NCBI GenBank assembly: GCA_016716505.1
Contig: JADJWF010000011.1
Span: 186,001-250,000 of the forward strand
Reading direction: 5' to 3'
DNA: 64,000 nt
Origin: Verrucomicrobiota bacterium
Lineage (GTDB): Bacteria > Verrucomicrobiota > Verrucomicrobiia > Limisphaerales > J093
Part shown: positions 57,083 through 64,000 of the stretch, one piece after another
Layout: each line of letters starts with the position of its first letter
How positions within the stretch are numbered: the stretch's first letter is position 1
Translations under genes and position numbers: made by a program
The notes under the pieces: generated by a model
Seen by the model: only the letters and a program-made list of their open reading frames with translations
Databases searched by the model: none
What the model was told of the DNA's origin: nothing

Positions 57083-59455
57083 ATGACTGAACCCGCCATC
57101 ACGCCCGAACTGGTTGCCAAGCACAACCTCACGCCCGAGGAATACGCCCACGTCAAAGAAATCCTCGGCCGCGAGCCGACCTACACCGAGCTGGGCATTT
57201 TCTCGGTCATGTGGAGCGAGCATTGCAGCTACAAGAACACGCGGCCGCTGCTGAAGACCTTTCCCACCCGCTCGCCCAGAGTGCTCGTCGGCGCGGGCGA
57301 GGAGAACGCCGGCATCATTGACATCGGCGACGGGCTGGCGATTGCCTTCAAGATCGAGTCGCACAATCACCCCAGCGCCGTCGAGCCATTCCAGGGCGCG
57401 GCGACCGGCGTGGGCGGCATCGTGCGCGACATCTTCACGATGGGCGCCCGGCCGATCTGCTCCGTCAATTCGCTGCGTTTCGGGCCCATCACCGATGAGA
57501 AGTCCGAAGCTGCCCCTGCCGCGGGGGAATCGGCGGGCGAGTCCGCCCCGACGCACCAGGTGCCAGCGGCCATTGCCAACAATCGCCGCCTGTTCGCCGG
57601 CGTCGTGGCCGGGATCGCGCACTACGGCAACTGTTTCGGCATCCCCACCCTCGCGGGTGAGGTGTACTTTGATCCGAGTTACGAGGGCAACCCGCTGGTC
57701 AACGCCTTCTGCCTGGGCGTCCTCCGGCACGAGCAGATCGCCCGCGGCGCGGCCCGGGGCATCGGCAACCCGGTCTTCTACGTCGGGCCCGCGACCGGCC
57801 GCGACGGTCTCGCCGGGGCGGCCTTCGCCTCCCAGGACTTGACCGAGGAATCCGCCGAGCAGCAGCGCGGCGCGGTGCAGGTGGGCGATCCGTTCATGGA
57901 AAAGCTGGTCTGCGAGGCGTGCCTCGAGCTGCTGGCCACCGGCGCGGTCGCGGGCATCCAGGACATGGGCGCGGCCGGCCTGACCTGCTCCACCTGCGAG
58001 ACCGCCGCCCGCGCCGGCACGGGCATTGAGATCGAGTTGGACAAGGTGCCGCAACGCGCGCCCAACATGAGCAGCTACGAGATCATGCTCAGTGAATCGC
58101 AGGAGCGGATGCTCATCATCGTCCACCGCGGCCGCGAGGAGGAGGTCAAGCGCATCTTCGACAAGTGGGACCTGCCCTGGGCGGAGGTTGGCGTGGTCAC
58201 CGACACCGGCCGGATGGTCGTGAAACACCACGGCAAGGTGGTCGCCGACATCCCGGCGAAAAAGATCGCCGACGAATCGCCCGTTTATCAGCGCGAGGCG
58301 CTTGAACCGGCCTACTTGACGGAAGTGCGGGCGTTTTCCCTCGCCGGGCTGGCCGATCTTACCGAGCCCGAGGACGCCCTCCTCCGCGTGCTCGCCTGGC
58401 CGACCATCGCCTCGAAGAACTGGGTGTACCGCCAGTACGACCACATGGTGCGCGGCAGCTCGGTGGTCTGCCCGGGCAGCGACGCCGCGGTGCTGCGCCT
58501 CAAAGCCGATTCGCTGCCCGAACTCCGGTCCGATCGGCCGGTGCCCGAGAAGTTCCTCGCCCTCACCGTGGACGGCAATGGCGCCTACGTGTACCTCGAC
58601 CCTTACGAAGGCGGAAAAATCGTCGTGACTGAAGCGGCCCGCAACCTGGCCTGCGCGGGCGCGGTTCCGCTGGGGGCGACGGACAACCTCAACTACGGCA
58701 ACCCGATGAATCCTGAGTTGTTCTGGCAACTCAAGGAATCGGTCCGCGGGCTGGCCGACGCCTGCCGCGCCTTCAACACCCCGATCACGGGTGGCAACTG
58801 CTCGCTCTACAACCAAAGCCCGGCCGGTCCGATTGATCCGACACCCACCGTCGCGATGGTCGGACTGATCGAAAAGCCCGAGCACATCACCACGCAGTGG
58901 TTCAAGGACGAGGGCGACGTGATCATCCTGCTGGGGGAACCGGTGGACACCGCCGATCCGTTGCTCGGCCTGGGCGGCAGCGCTTACCTGCAAGTCATCC
59001 ACGGGCGGAAGACCGGCACCCCGCCGCGCTGTGACCTCGAAACGGCGAAGACGCTCCACACCGCGCTGGTGGGGCTGATTCGCACGGGCGACATCAAAAG
59101 CGCCCACGATTGCAGCGAAGGCGGTCTCGCTGTGTGCCTCGCCGAATGCTGCATCTCGCGTCAAGAGGGCCGCCACACGCCGCGATTGCTCGGGGCCACC
59201 GTCCACTTCGAAACCGCATGCCGACTCGATGCGCTGCTGTTCGGCGAGTCCCAGAGCCGGGTCGTCGTCTCCTGTCATCCGCTGCACGCCACCCGGGTGC
59301 TGGAACGCGCCAAACTGCTCGGCGTCCCCGCGCTCCAACTCGGCACGGTAGGCGGCGGCCATCTCACCATCGGGACGCCGGCGGGGGGGCTCACGACGAG
59401 CATCGAGGAGCTTCACGACGTCTGGTGGCACAGCATCGCCCGGGCAATGGCATGA
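57083..59455 (+). CDS. purL: phosphoribosylformylglycinamidine synthase subunit PurL
   Basis: A 790-residue protein of purine synthesis (small-PurL, three-subunit type). FSVMWSEHCSYKNTRPLLKT, IAFKIESHNHPSAVEPFQGA, VGGIVRDIFTMGARPICSVN, VGPATGRDGLAGAAFASQDL and IQDMGAAGLTCSTCETAARA are the ATP and FGAR-binding motifs. An Ala/Glu/Pro-rich insert (about residues 138-160, SEAAPAAGESAGESAPTHQ) interrupts a loop normally shorter. PurQ and PurS, the glutaminase and bridging subunits needed by this type, are not in the window. ATG 57083 chosen; the frame is open far upstream through pyk. Confidence 0.95.
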   Translation: MTEPAITPELVAKHNLTPEEYAHVKEILGREPTYTELGIFSVMWSEHCSYKNTRPLLKTFPTRSPRVLVGAGEENAGIIDIGDGLAIAFKIESHNHPSAVEPFQGAATGVGGIVRDIFTMGARPICSVNSLRFGPITDEKSEAAPAAGESAGESAPTHQVPAAIANNRRLFAGVVAGIAHYGNCFGIPTLAGEVYFDPSYEGNPLVNAFCLGVLRHEQIARGAARGIGNPVFYVGPATGRDGLAGAAFASQDLTEESAEQQRGAVQVGDPFMEKLVCEACLELLATGAVAGIQDMGAAGLTCSTCETAARAGTGIEIELDKVPQRAPNMSSYEIMLSESQERMLIIVHRGREEEVKRIFDKWDLPWAEVGVVTDTGRMVVKHHGKVVADIPAKKIADESPVYQREALEPAYLTEVRAFSLAGLADLTEPEDALLRVLAWPTIASKNWVYRQYDHMVRGSSVVCPGSDAAVLRLKADSLPELRSDRPVPEKFLALTVDGNGAYVYLDPYEGGKIVVTEAARNLACAGAVPLGATDNLNYGNPMNPELFWQLKESVRGLADACRAFNTPITGGNCSLYNQSPAGPIDPTPTVAMVGLIEKPEHITTQWFKDEGDVIILLGEPVDTADPLLGLGGSAYLQVIHGRKTGTPPRCDLETAKTLHTALVGLIRTGDIKSAHDCSEGGLAVCLAECCISRQEGRHTPRLLGATVHFETACRLDALLFGESQSRVVVSCHPLHATRVLERAKLLGVPALQLGTVGGGHLTIGTPAGGLTTSIEELHDVWWHSIARAMA

Positions 59456-59489
59456 GGGGTGCCGCCGGAGCCAGGAACCCGACCCCCGA

Positions 59490-60884
59490 ATGACGCCACC
59501 AACCACTCACCGGACTTTGTCAACGGCCGGGAGTACGAGGGGGCTCGGGTGGATCCTCGCGGCCGCCCTGACGGCTGCCGGGGCCGCCACCGGCGAGGAG
59601 CCGATGGTCCGCCGGCAGTTCCGCGAGGTGGATACCTTGTTCGCCAACCCCGGTCAGGGGTGGATGAGCCAGTCCCGCCGGCCGCCGGCCGCGCCGCGGT
59701 TCCCCTATTCGGTGGTGTACGTTCGCTTCAATTGGGCCGACGCCGAGCCGGAGGAAGGGCGGTTCAACTGGGCGCTGATTGACGACGTGATCGCCGCCTG
59801 GCGACCGCGCGGGGCGACGGTGGCCCTGCGGGTGATGACCTGTAACGCCCACAGCGCCGGCTACTACACGTCTCCCCGTTGGCTGTTCGACGCCGGCTGC
59901 CGGGGTCACGAGTACCTGCGGGGCGGCGACGACCCGACCAGTGGCGGTCGGCGCATCCCGCGGATCGAGCCCGACTACGCGGACCCGCTCTACCTCGAAA
60001 AACACGGCGCGTTTCTCCAGGCGCTCGGCGTGCGTTACGATGGACATCCGGACATCGAATTCCTCGACATCGGCTCGTACGGGATCTGGGGTGAGTGGCA
60101 CACGCCGAATCCTGCCCCGGTCGAGGTGCGCCAGCACATCGTGGACCTGTATCTCCGCGCCTTCCGCCGAACGCCGCTGGTCTTCATGTCGGACGATGCG
60201 CCGGTCCTCAAATACGCGCTGGCACGCGGCACCGGGTTTCGGCGCGACGGTGTCGGTTCGCCGTGGCACGAGCAAAACTGGGTCGGCTCGAAGAAATACG
60301 CCGAAGTCACCGAGATGGCGGAAACCTGGAAGCGGGCGCCCATCGTTTTCGAGTGGTTCGGCGATTACGACTATCTCACGGCCAAGGGCTGGTCTTTCGA
60401 CGCGGCGGTGGATTTCATGCTCCGGAACCACGTCACGCTGATTAACGACAACATCGGTCGCGTCCCGCCCGAGGCCATGCCGGCGCTCGAGCGCCTGGCC
60501 CGGCGGGCGGGCGCGCGCTTCGTGCTCCGTGAAATCGCCCATCCCGCCACCGCCCGGGCCGGAGGCACGCTGCCGGTGGAGATGCAGTGGGCCAATGTGG
60601 GTGTCGGCCGGCTTCACCGCGCGTACCGACTTTGCCTGTCCTTGGCAGATACGGCCGGGCAGACGGCCATCGCGGAGGACCTGCCTGACGATCCCCGGCA
60701 GTGGCTCCCGGGCGAGCATGTCGTCAGGGGCACGCTGCGACTGCCGGCCGGGCTTGCCCGCGGGCGTTACCTGCTGACGGTGGGGCTGGCGCCGCCGCCC
60801 GGCGAAAACCGTCCCTTCCGTCTCGCGATGGAGGCGCCGGAGAAGGACGGGCGCTACGCCGTGGGTGAGGTGATCGTGGAGTGA
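59490..60884 (+). CDS. secreted DUF4832-type protein (TIM-barrel, glycosidase-like)
   Basis: A 464-residue protein. A signal-like N-terminus (GLGWILAAALTAAGAATGEE) precedes a TIM-barrel-like region: NPGQGWMSQSRRPPAAPRFP, YVRFNWADAEPEEGRFNWAL, IDDVIAAWRPRGATVALRVM, DIEFLDIGSYGIWGEWHTPN and PIVFEWFGDYDYL. The pattern matches DUF4832/DUF4874 proteins, related to GH42/GH-A-like folds. The C-terminal third is beta-sandwich (DUF4832 proper). The E/W-rich GEW and EWF motifs may hold catalytic acids, but activity is unproven. It ends nine bases before the convergent mntR stop. Confidence 0.78.
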   Translation: MTPPTTHRTLSTAGSTRGLGWILAAALTAAGAATGEEPMVRRQFREVDTLFANPGQGWMSQSRRPPAAPRFPYSVVYVRFNWADAEPEEGRFNWALIDDVIAAWRPRGATVALRVMTCNAHSAGYYTSPRWLFDAGCRGHEYLRGGDDPTSGGRRIPRIEPDYADPLYLEKHGAFLQALGVRYDGHPDIEFLDIGSYGIWGEWHTPNPAPVEVRQHIVDLYLRAFRRTPLVFMSDDAPVLKYALARGTGFRRDGVGSPWHEQNWVGSKKYAEVTEMAETWKRAPIVFEWFGDYDYLTAKGWSFDAAVDFMLRNHVTLINDNIGRVPPEAMPALERLARRAGARFVLREIAHPATARAGGTLPVEMQWANVGVGRLHRAYRLCLSLADTAGQTAIAEDLPDDPRQWLPGEHVVRGTLRLPAGLARGRYLLTVGLAPPPGENRPFRLAMEAPEKDGRYAVGEVIVE

Positions 60885-60892
60885 TCCTGCCC

Positions 60893-61435
60893 TCAGCGTC
60901 CGGAGGACGACGACCGCCTGGCAACCACGCGCTCCCGGCCGCGAAACGCCTGAAGCAGTTCCGGGCGGGCCTCCAAAAAATCCGCAAGGTCGCTCAGACA
61001 CTCGATCGTTGCCGCGCTCAGGCAATGTTCCCAACCCTCGATGTCGTCCTCCTGGGTCTGCTCGTCCAGGCCCAGCAGCGATAGGAAGCGTTTGAGCGTG
61101 AGGTGGCGGTCCTTGATCCGGTCCGCCACTGCCCGGCCCGCGGCGGTCAGCATCAGGCCGCGGTACTTCTCGTAGTGCAGGTAGCCTCCCTCGGCGAGGC
61201 GCTGGACCATCGCGGTGACCGACGGCTGGCTCACTTCAAGAATCGCGGCCACATCCCCCACCCGGGCGAAGCCCTGCCGGTCAATCAGTTCCCCGATGCG
61301 TTCCAAATAGTCCTCGGTGCTCCGGGTGGGGCGGGCGGCGCCGGGGCGGGCGCGCTGGCGCAGCGGCCGGACCGGTGGCGCGGTCTCCCGGACCCGCCGG
61401 CCGGGCTTTGCGGGGTTCTGGGGCGGGCGCGGCAT
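60893..61435 (-). CDS. mntR: MntR-type manganese-responsive repressor (DtxR family)
   Basis: A 180-residue protein. After a 38-residue Pro/Arg-rich extension, the DtxR-family winged helix starts STEDYLERIGELIDRQGFAR, with the Asp and Glu of the MntR metal site (Asp8 and Glu11 in B. subtilis MntR). The wing reads YLHYEKYRGLMLTAAGRAV. His of DRHLTLKRFL matches His77, and DDIEGWEHCLS supplies the Glu99-xx-Glu102-His103 ligands. The Asp rather than Met at the first site points to manganese rather than iron as co-repressor. It has no SH3-like third domain. It is divergent from the feo-type operon and may regulate it and itself. Confidence 0.9.
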   Translation of the reverse strand: MPRPPQNPAKPGRRVRETAPPVRPLRQRARPGAARPTRSTEDYLERIGELIDRQGFARVGDVAAILEVSQPSVTAMVQRLAEGGYLHYEKYRGLMLTAAGRAVADRIKDRHLTLKRFLSLLGLDEQTQEDDIEGWEHCLSAATIECLSDLADFLEARPELLQAFRGRERVVARRSSSSGR

Positions 61436-61472
61436 GTTGACAAACGACGGCCAACGGACTACTTACTTCCCC

Positions 61473-61494
61473 AGTTATAGGCAAGGCTATATTT
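61473..61494 (+). promoter_or_regulatory. MntR/DtxR-type operator between mntR and the feo operon
   Basis: The core TATAGGCAAGGCTATA (61476-61491) is an imperfect palindrome with arms TATAG/CTATA and closely resembles the E. coli MntR-box core CATAGCAAAGGCTATG (12 of 16 bases). It lies 37 bases upstream of mntR and overlaps a possible minus-strand -10 (TATAAC, 61474-61479). For the plus strand it contains a possible -10 TATATT (61488-61493). TTGACA (61437-61442) is a further perfect -35-like hexamer. One site could therefore repress both divergent genes. Confidence 0.6.
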
Positions 61495-61497
61495 CCA

Positions 61498-61604
61498 TGT
61501 CGCCACCTCTGCCAAGATTCTCTTCGGGCCGCCCGCGCCGGCGGAAGCGACCGGCAACCGGTCGCCTGGTCTGGCCTTCGCCCCGGCGGGTGGCGCTGCG
61601 CTGA
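61498..61604 (+). CDS. possible 35-codon leader ORF coupled to the DtxR-FeoA gene
   Basis: ATG at 61498, directly after the MntR-like box, opens a 35-codon frame (PPLPRFSSGRPRRRKRPATG ... RRVALR) whose stop overlaps the next start as TGATG at 61602-61606. The product is Arg/Pro-rich and like no protein I know. It could be a translation-coupling leader or chance in GC-rich DNA. Confidence 0.25.
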
Positions 61605-62623
61605 TGGACCTCTGGCTGACCATCGTGTTGGTGCTGCTGACGGGCGGGCTGATCTTCTGGCCCCGGCACGGCGTGCTGCCCCGGTGGCGCGAAGCACGGC
61701 GACTGGCCGACCGCGTCCGTCGGGAGGACGCGCTGAAGCATATTCTCAAGCGGGAGGCCAACGGGCAGGCCCCTTCCGTGGAGGGCATCGCCGGCCTGCT
61801 GCAACTGAAGCCCAATGCCGTGGCCGCGTTGATCGCGCAGATGGAGCGGGGGGGCCTGGTGACCTACCTCGGCGGCCAACTGCGATTGACCCCGACCGGA
61901 CGGGAGCTCGCGCTGCACATCGTCCGCACCCACCGCCTGTGGGAGAGCTACCTCGCCGACCAGACCGGCATCGCCGAAGTGGACTGGCACCGGCAAGCCG
62001 ACCGGCAGGAGCACCTGCTCACGACGCAGGAAACCGAGGCGCTCGCGGCCCGCCTGGGCCACCCGACGCGCGATCCGCACGGGGACGAAATTCCCACCCG
62101 CACCGAGGACTTGCGCGCGTCGTCCGGTTCGTCGCTGAACGCCGCGACGCCCGGCGAGGCCATGCGCATCGAGCACATCGAGGACGAGCCCTCGACGGTG
62201 TATTCCCAATTGGTCGCCGCCGGGTTGCGCGCCGGCATGAAGGTGGTGGTCATCGAGAAGGATGCCCAACGGATTCGCTTTTGGGCGGACGGCAACGCCC
62301 ATGTCCTCGCGCCCAGTCTGGCCCACAACATCGAGGTCGTCCCGCAGCCGGACCTCAAGGCGGACGATGTGTACGCCGAGCGTTTCCTCTCCCAGCTCAA
62401 GCCCGGTGAGCGTGCCCGCGTGCTCGGCCTGTCGCCCGCCTGCCGTGGGGCAGAACGGCGGCGCCTGCTGGATCTTGGGTTTGTTCCCGGCAGCGAGCTG
62501 GAAGTGGAGATGGTCAGTCCCGGCGGCGATCCCACCGCATACCGGGTGCGGGGCAGTGTCATTGCGCTGCGACGCGACCAGGCGAATCTGATCCGGATCG
62601 CCCCGGAGGAGGCGGCCGCATGA
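61604..62623 (+). CDS. membrane-anchored DtxR-like protein fused to FeoA-like domain(s)
   Basis: A 339-residue protein. Residues about 3-22 form a membrane helix (LWLTIVLVLLTGGLIFWP). Then a DtxR-type winged helix (DALKHILKREANGQAPSVEG, LKPNAVAALIAQMERGGLVT, LRLTPTGRELAL) and a dimerisation domain whose metal residues match DtxR: His79/Glu83 in THRLWESYL, and His98, Glu105 and His106 in WHRQADRQEHLL, with Asp in place of Cys102. Then GHPTRDPHGDEIP. The last third has a FeoA-like SH3 domain (RRLLDLGFVPGSELEVEM, LRRDQANLIRI), and an earlier similar unit (about 180-245). It heads the operon and overlaps feoB-N by four bases. Confidence 0.82.
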   Translation: MDLWLTIVLVLLTGGLIFWPRHGVLPRWREARRLADRVRREDALKHILKREANGQAPSVEGIAGLLQLKPNAVAALIAQMERGGLVTYLGGQLRLTPTGRELALHIVRTHRLWESYLADQTGIAEVDWHRQADRQEHLLTTQETEALAARLGHPTRDPHGDEIPTRTEDLRASSGSSLNAATPGEAMRIEHIEDEPSTVYSQLVAAGLRAGMKVVVIEKDAQRIRFWADGNAHVLAPSLAHNIEVVPQPDLKADDVYAERFLSQLKPGERARVLGLSPACRGAERRRLLDLGFVPGSELEVEMVSPGGDPTAYRVRGSVIALRRDQANLIRIAPEEAAA

Positions 62624-63462
62624 AGACGGCGACCCCATTGGCCGCACCGCCCCGGGAAGCGTGCGCGAGTTGCGACGTGTACCGGGCGGCCAATCTCAAG
62701 AAGCTGGGCGTCAACCTCGATCAGTGGGATTACGTCGTCGCCCTGGCAGGGAACCCCAACGTCGGCAAGAGCACCGTCTTCAATGCGCTTACCGGCCTGC
62801 GCCAACACACCGGCAACTGGCCGGGCAAGACCGTTACCCGCAGCGAAGGCGGCTTCGAGTTCGGCGGCCGCCGCTACAAGCTGGTGGACCTGCCGGGGAC
62901 CTATTCGCTGCTGTCCACCAGCCCCGACGAAGAGATCGCCCGCAATTTCGTCCTTTTCGGTCAGCCGGATGTCACGGTGATCGTCGTGGACGCGACGCGG
63001 CTGGAGCGGAACCTGAACCTGACGTTGCAGGTGCTGGAAATAACCGATCGCGTTGTCGTTTGCCTCAATCTCTTGGACGAAGCCCGCCGCCACGGGATCA
63101 CGGTGGACGAGCGGCAGCTCGCCCGCGATCTCGGCGTGCCCGTGGTGCCCACCGCCGCGCGCTATGGCCGGGGGTTGCCCGAACTGTTGCAAGCCATCGC
63201 CGACGTTGCCTCCGGCAAGGTGCGCTGCCGGCCCCGGCGGCTGGAACACGAGCCGGCGCCACTGCGCGCCGCCCTCGGCGAACTGGTGGAGCGGTTGCGG
63301 GCGATTTATCCGGACCTGCCCAGTCCGCGCTGGGTGGCGATGCGGCTGCTGGCGGGTGATGAGCGGATCCGCGAGGCGCTGCGCACCGGCGAGTTGGAAA
63401 CCCTGCGGCCGGCGGCCTTGCCCCGCGAGCCCGCAGAGTCGCCGCTTGCCCCCGTGTCCTGA
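62620..63462 (+). CDS. feoB: FeoB cytoplasmic G-domain as a separate protein
   Basis: A 280-residue GTPase equivalent to the soluble N-terminal part of FeoB. G1 is VALAGNPNVGKSTVFNALTG, then HTGNWPGKTVTRSEGGF (switch I), G3 is KLVDLPGTYSLLSTSPDEE and G4 is VVCLNLLDEARRHG. A CxxC at the start (EACASCDVYRA, about residues 14-17) is extra. The helical GDI domain begins at about 200 and ends with MRLLAGDERIREALRTGE, so the split from the membrane half falls inside GDI. Its stop overlaps the next ATG (TGATG, 63460-63464). Confidence 0.88.
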   Translation: MKTATPLAAPPREACASCDVYRAANLKKLGVNLDQWDYVVALAGNPNVGKSTVFNALTGLRQHTGNWPGKTVTRSEGGFEFGGRRYKLVDLPGTYSLLSTSPDEEIARNFVLFGQPDVTVIVVDATRLERNLNLTLQVLEITDRVVVCLNLLDEARRHGITVDERQLARDLGVPVVPTAARYGRGLPELLQAIADVASGKVRCRPRRLEHEPAPLRAALGELVERLRAIYPDLPSPRWVAMRLLAGDERIREALRTGELETLRPAALPREPAESPLAPVS

Positions 63463-64000
63463 TGGCGATGTCACCCAATCCCGCCAGCCCAAGGGAACCC
63501 GCGCAGATCGAGTCGTTGCTGCGGACCGCGCAACGACTGCGCCAGCAGCTTGACGTGGACGTTCATGAGCTGGCGGTGGAGGCCATCTACGCCGAGGCGG
63601 CGCGGATCGCCGGGCGCTCCGTGAGCCGGCCGGACCGCGCCGCGCGGCCGACTTTCGACCGCACGGTGGACCGGCTGGTCACCAGCCGGCTCTGGGGCTT
63701 TCCGCTGATGATCGCGCTGTTCGCGGTGATGCTGTGGCTGACCATCTCCGGGTCCAACGTGCCCTCGTCTCTATTGTCGTCCCTGCTGGTGGAGCAGCTT
63801 CATCCCTGGCTGCGGGACGGCGCGACGGCGCTGGGTTTTCCCTGGTGGCTGCGCGGGGTGTTGGTGGACGGGATGTATCTCGCCACCGCGTGGGTGGTCA
63901 GCGTGATGCTGCCACCGATGGCGATCTTCTTTCCGCTGTTCACGCTGCTCGAGGATTTCGGCTATCTGCCGCGCGTGGCGTTCAACCTGGACAACCTCTT
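63462..64000 (+). CDS. feoB: FeoB membrane permease half, 5' part (runs off the window)
   Basis: From ATG 63462 (or 63468) the open frame runs to the window end (179 codons). It begins with helical residues that continue the GDI domain (IESLLRTAQRLRQQLDVDVH, AVEAIYAEAARIAGRSVSRP), then FeoB-type TVDRLVTSRLWGFPLMIALF, a helix (FPLMIALFAVMLWLTISGSN), and the gate region MYLATAWVVSVMLPPMAIFF then PLFTLLEDFGYLPRVAFNLD, matching the canonical FxxLEDxGYLxRxAF. It should be the ferrous-iron channel partner of the preceding GTPase. Start near the GTPase stop argues that the gene is naturally split. Confidence 0.88.
   Translation, partial: MAMSPNPASPREPAQIESLLRTAQRLRQQLDVDVHELAVEAIYAEAARIAGRSVSRPDRAARPTFDRTVDRLVTSRLWGFPLMIALFAVMLWLTISGSNVPSSLLSSLLVEQLHPWLRDGATALGFPWWLRGVLVDGMYLATAWVVSVMLPPMAIFFPLFTLLEDFGYLPRVAFNLDNL

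Noticed and set aside
56882..59506. 874-codon minus-strand open frame across purL
   Set aside because: It is the shadow of purL, which is unmistakable on the plus strand.

Overview
The window is a GC-rich, densely coded bacterial chromosome segment that most resembles a Verrucomicrobiota genome, probably a Limisphaerales/Pedosphaera-like lineage. This is inferred from protein content: Tat-exported Gfo/Idh/MocA oxidoreductase and GH127 proteins, a DUF1080-ThuA fusion, a DUF4832 protein, secreted beta-helix and propeller-like proteins, a stalk-domain amidase, and an IF-3 with a long C-terminal tail. I see no rRNA, tRNA or CRISPR array. Many genes overlap by 1-4 bases and several use GTG or TTG starts.

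Layout. 0-10.7 kb: a partial amidase (edge), then carbohydrate and envelope genes (Gfo/Idh oxidoreductase, YyaL-like thioredoxin/hairpin protein, GT2 glycosyltransferase, beta-helix protein with a frameshift), hflK-hflC, and a GH127 enzyme. 10.7-13.1 kb: a small accessory island with IS-end-like inverted repeats, an intact vapBC pair, a relic of a secreted protein and a decayed DUF433/DUF5615 toxin-antitoxin pair. 13.1-20.9 kb: DUF1080-ThuA, an 818-residue secreted protein with an internal repeat, rsmD, KDPG aldolase, a NahK-like sugar kinase and a TauE-like half permease. 21-27.6 kb (minus strand): metG, yacG, DUF2905, an RGG-rich m5C methyltransferase, a ClpX-like ATPase with a doubled small domain, and infC. 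27.6-31.2 kb: a transposase-like relic, a short asparaginase-domain protein, and a DUF2249 / haem-copper-oxidase-like / DUF59 cluster preceded by a perfect Fnr/Dnr-type palindrome. 31.2-37 kb (minus strand): thrC (frameshifted in this sequence), hom, a secreted protein, aroC and a small gene. 37.4-48.2 kb (plus strand): hemX-hemA-hemC, manC-GH2, a radical SAM protein, and ruvX-truA-trmL. 48.2-53.9 kb (minus strand): a three-gene ABC-2 exporter. 54-60.9 kb: gltA, pyk, purL and a DUF4832 protein. 60.9-64 kb: mntR divergent from a metal-transport operon.

The most interesting part is the right end. A clear MntR homologue diverges from an operon encoding a membrane-anchored DtxR-like protein fused to FeoA-like domains, then FeoB split into a G-domain protein and a separate membrane protein, all overlapping by 1-4 bases. 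An E. coli-MntR-box-like palindrome lies between the divergent genes. This suggests a metal-sensing ferrous or manganous uptake module in which the FeoA function is carried on a membrane-tethered DtxR-like protein.

Two ordinary genes (thrC and the beta-helix gene) each carry a single frameshift with both halves well conserved. This is more easily explained by assembly error in a draft or metagenome-derived sequence than by gene loss, and both sites should be rechecked.
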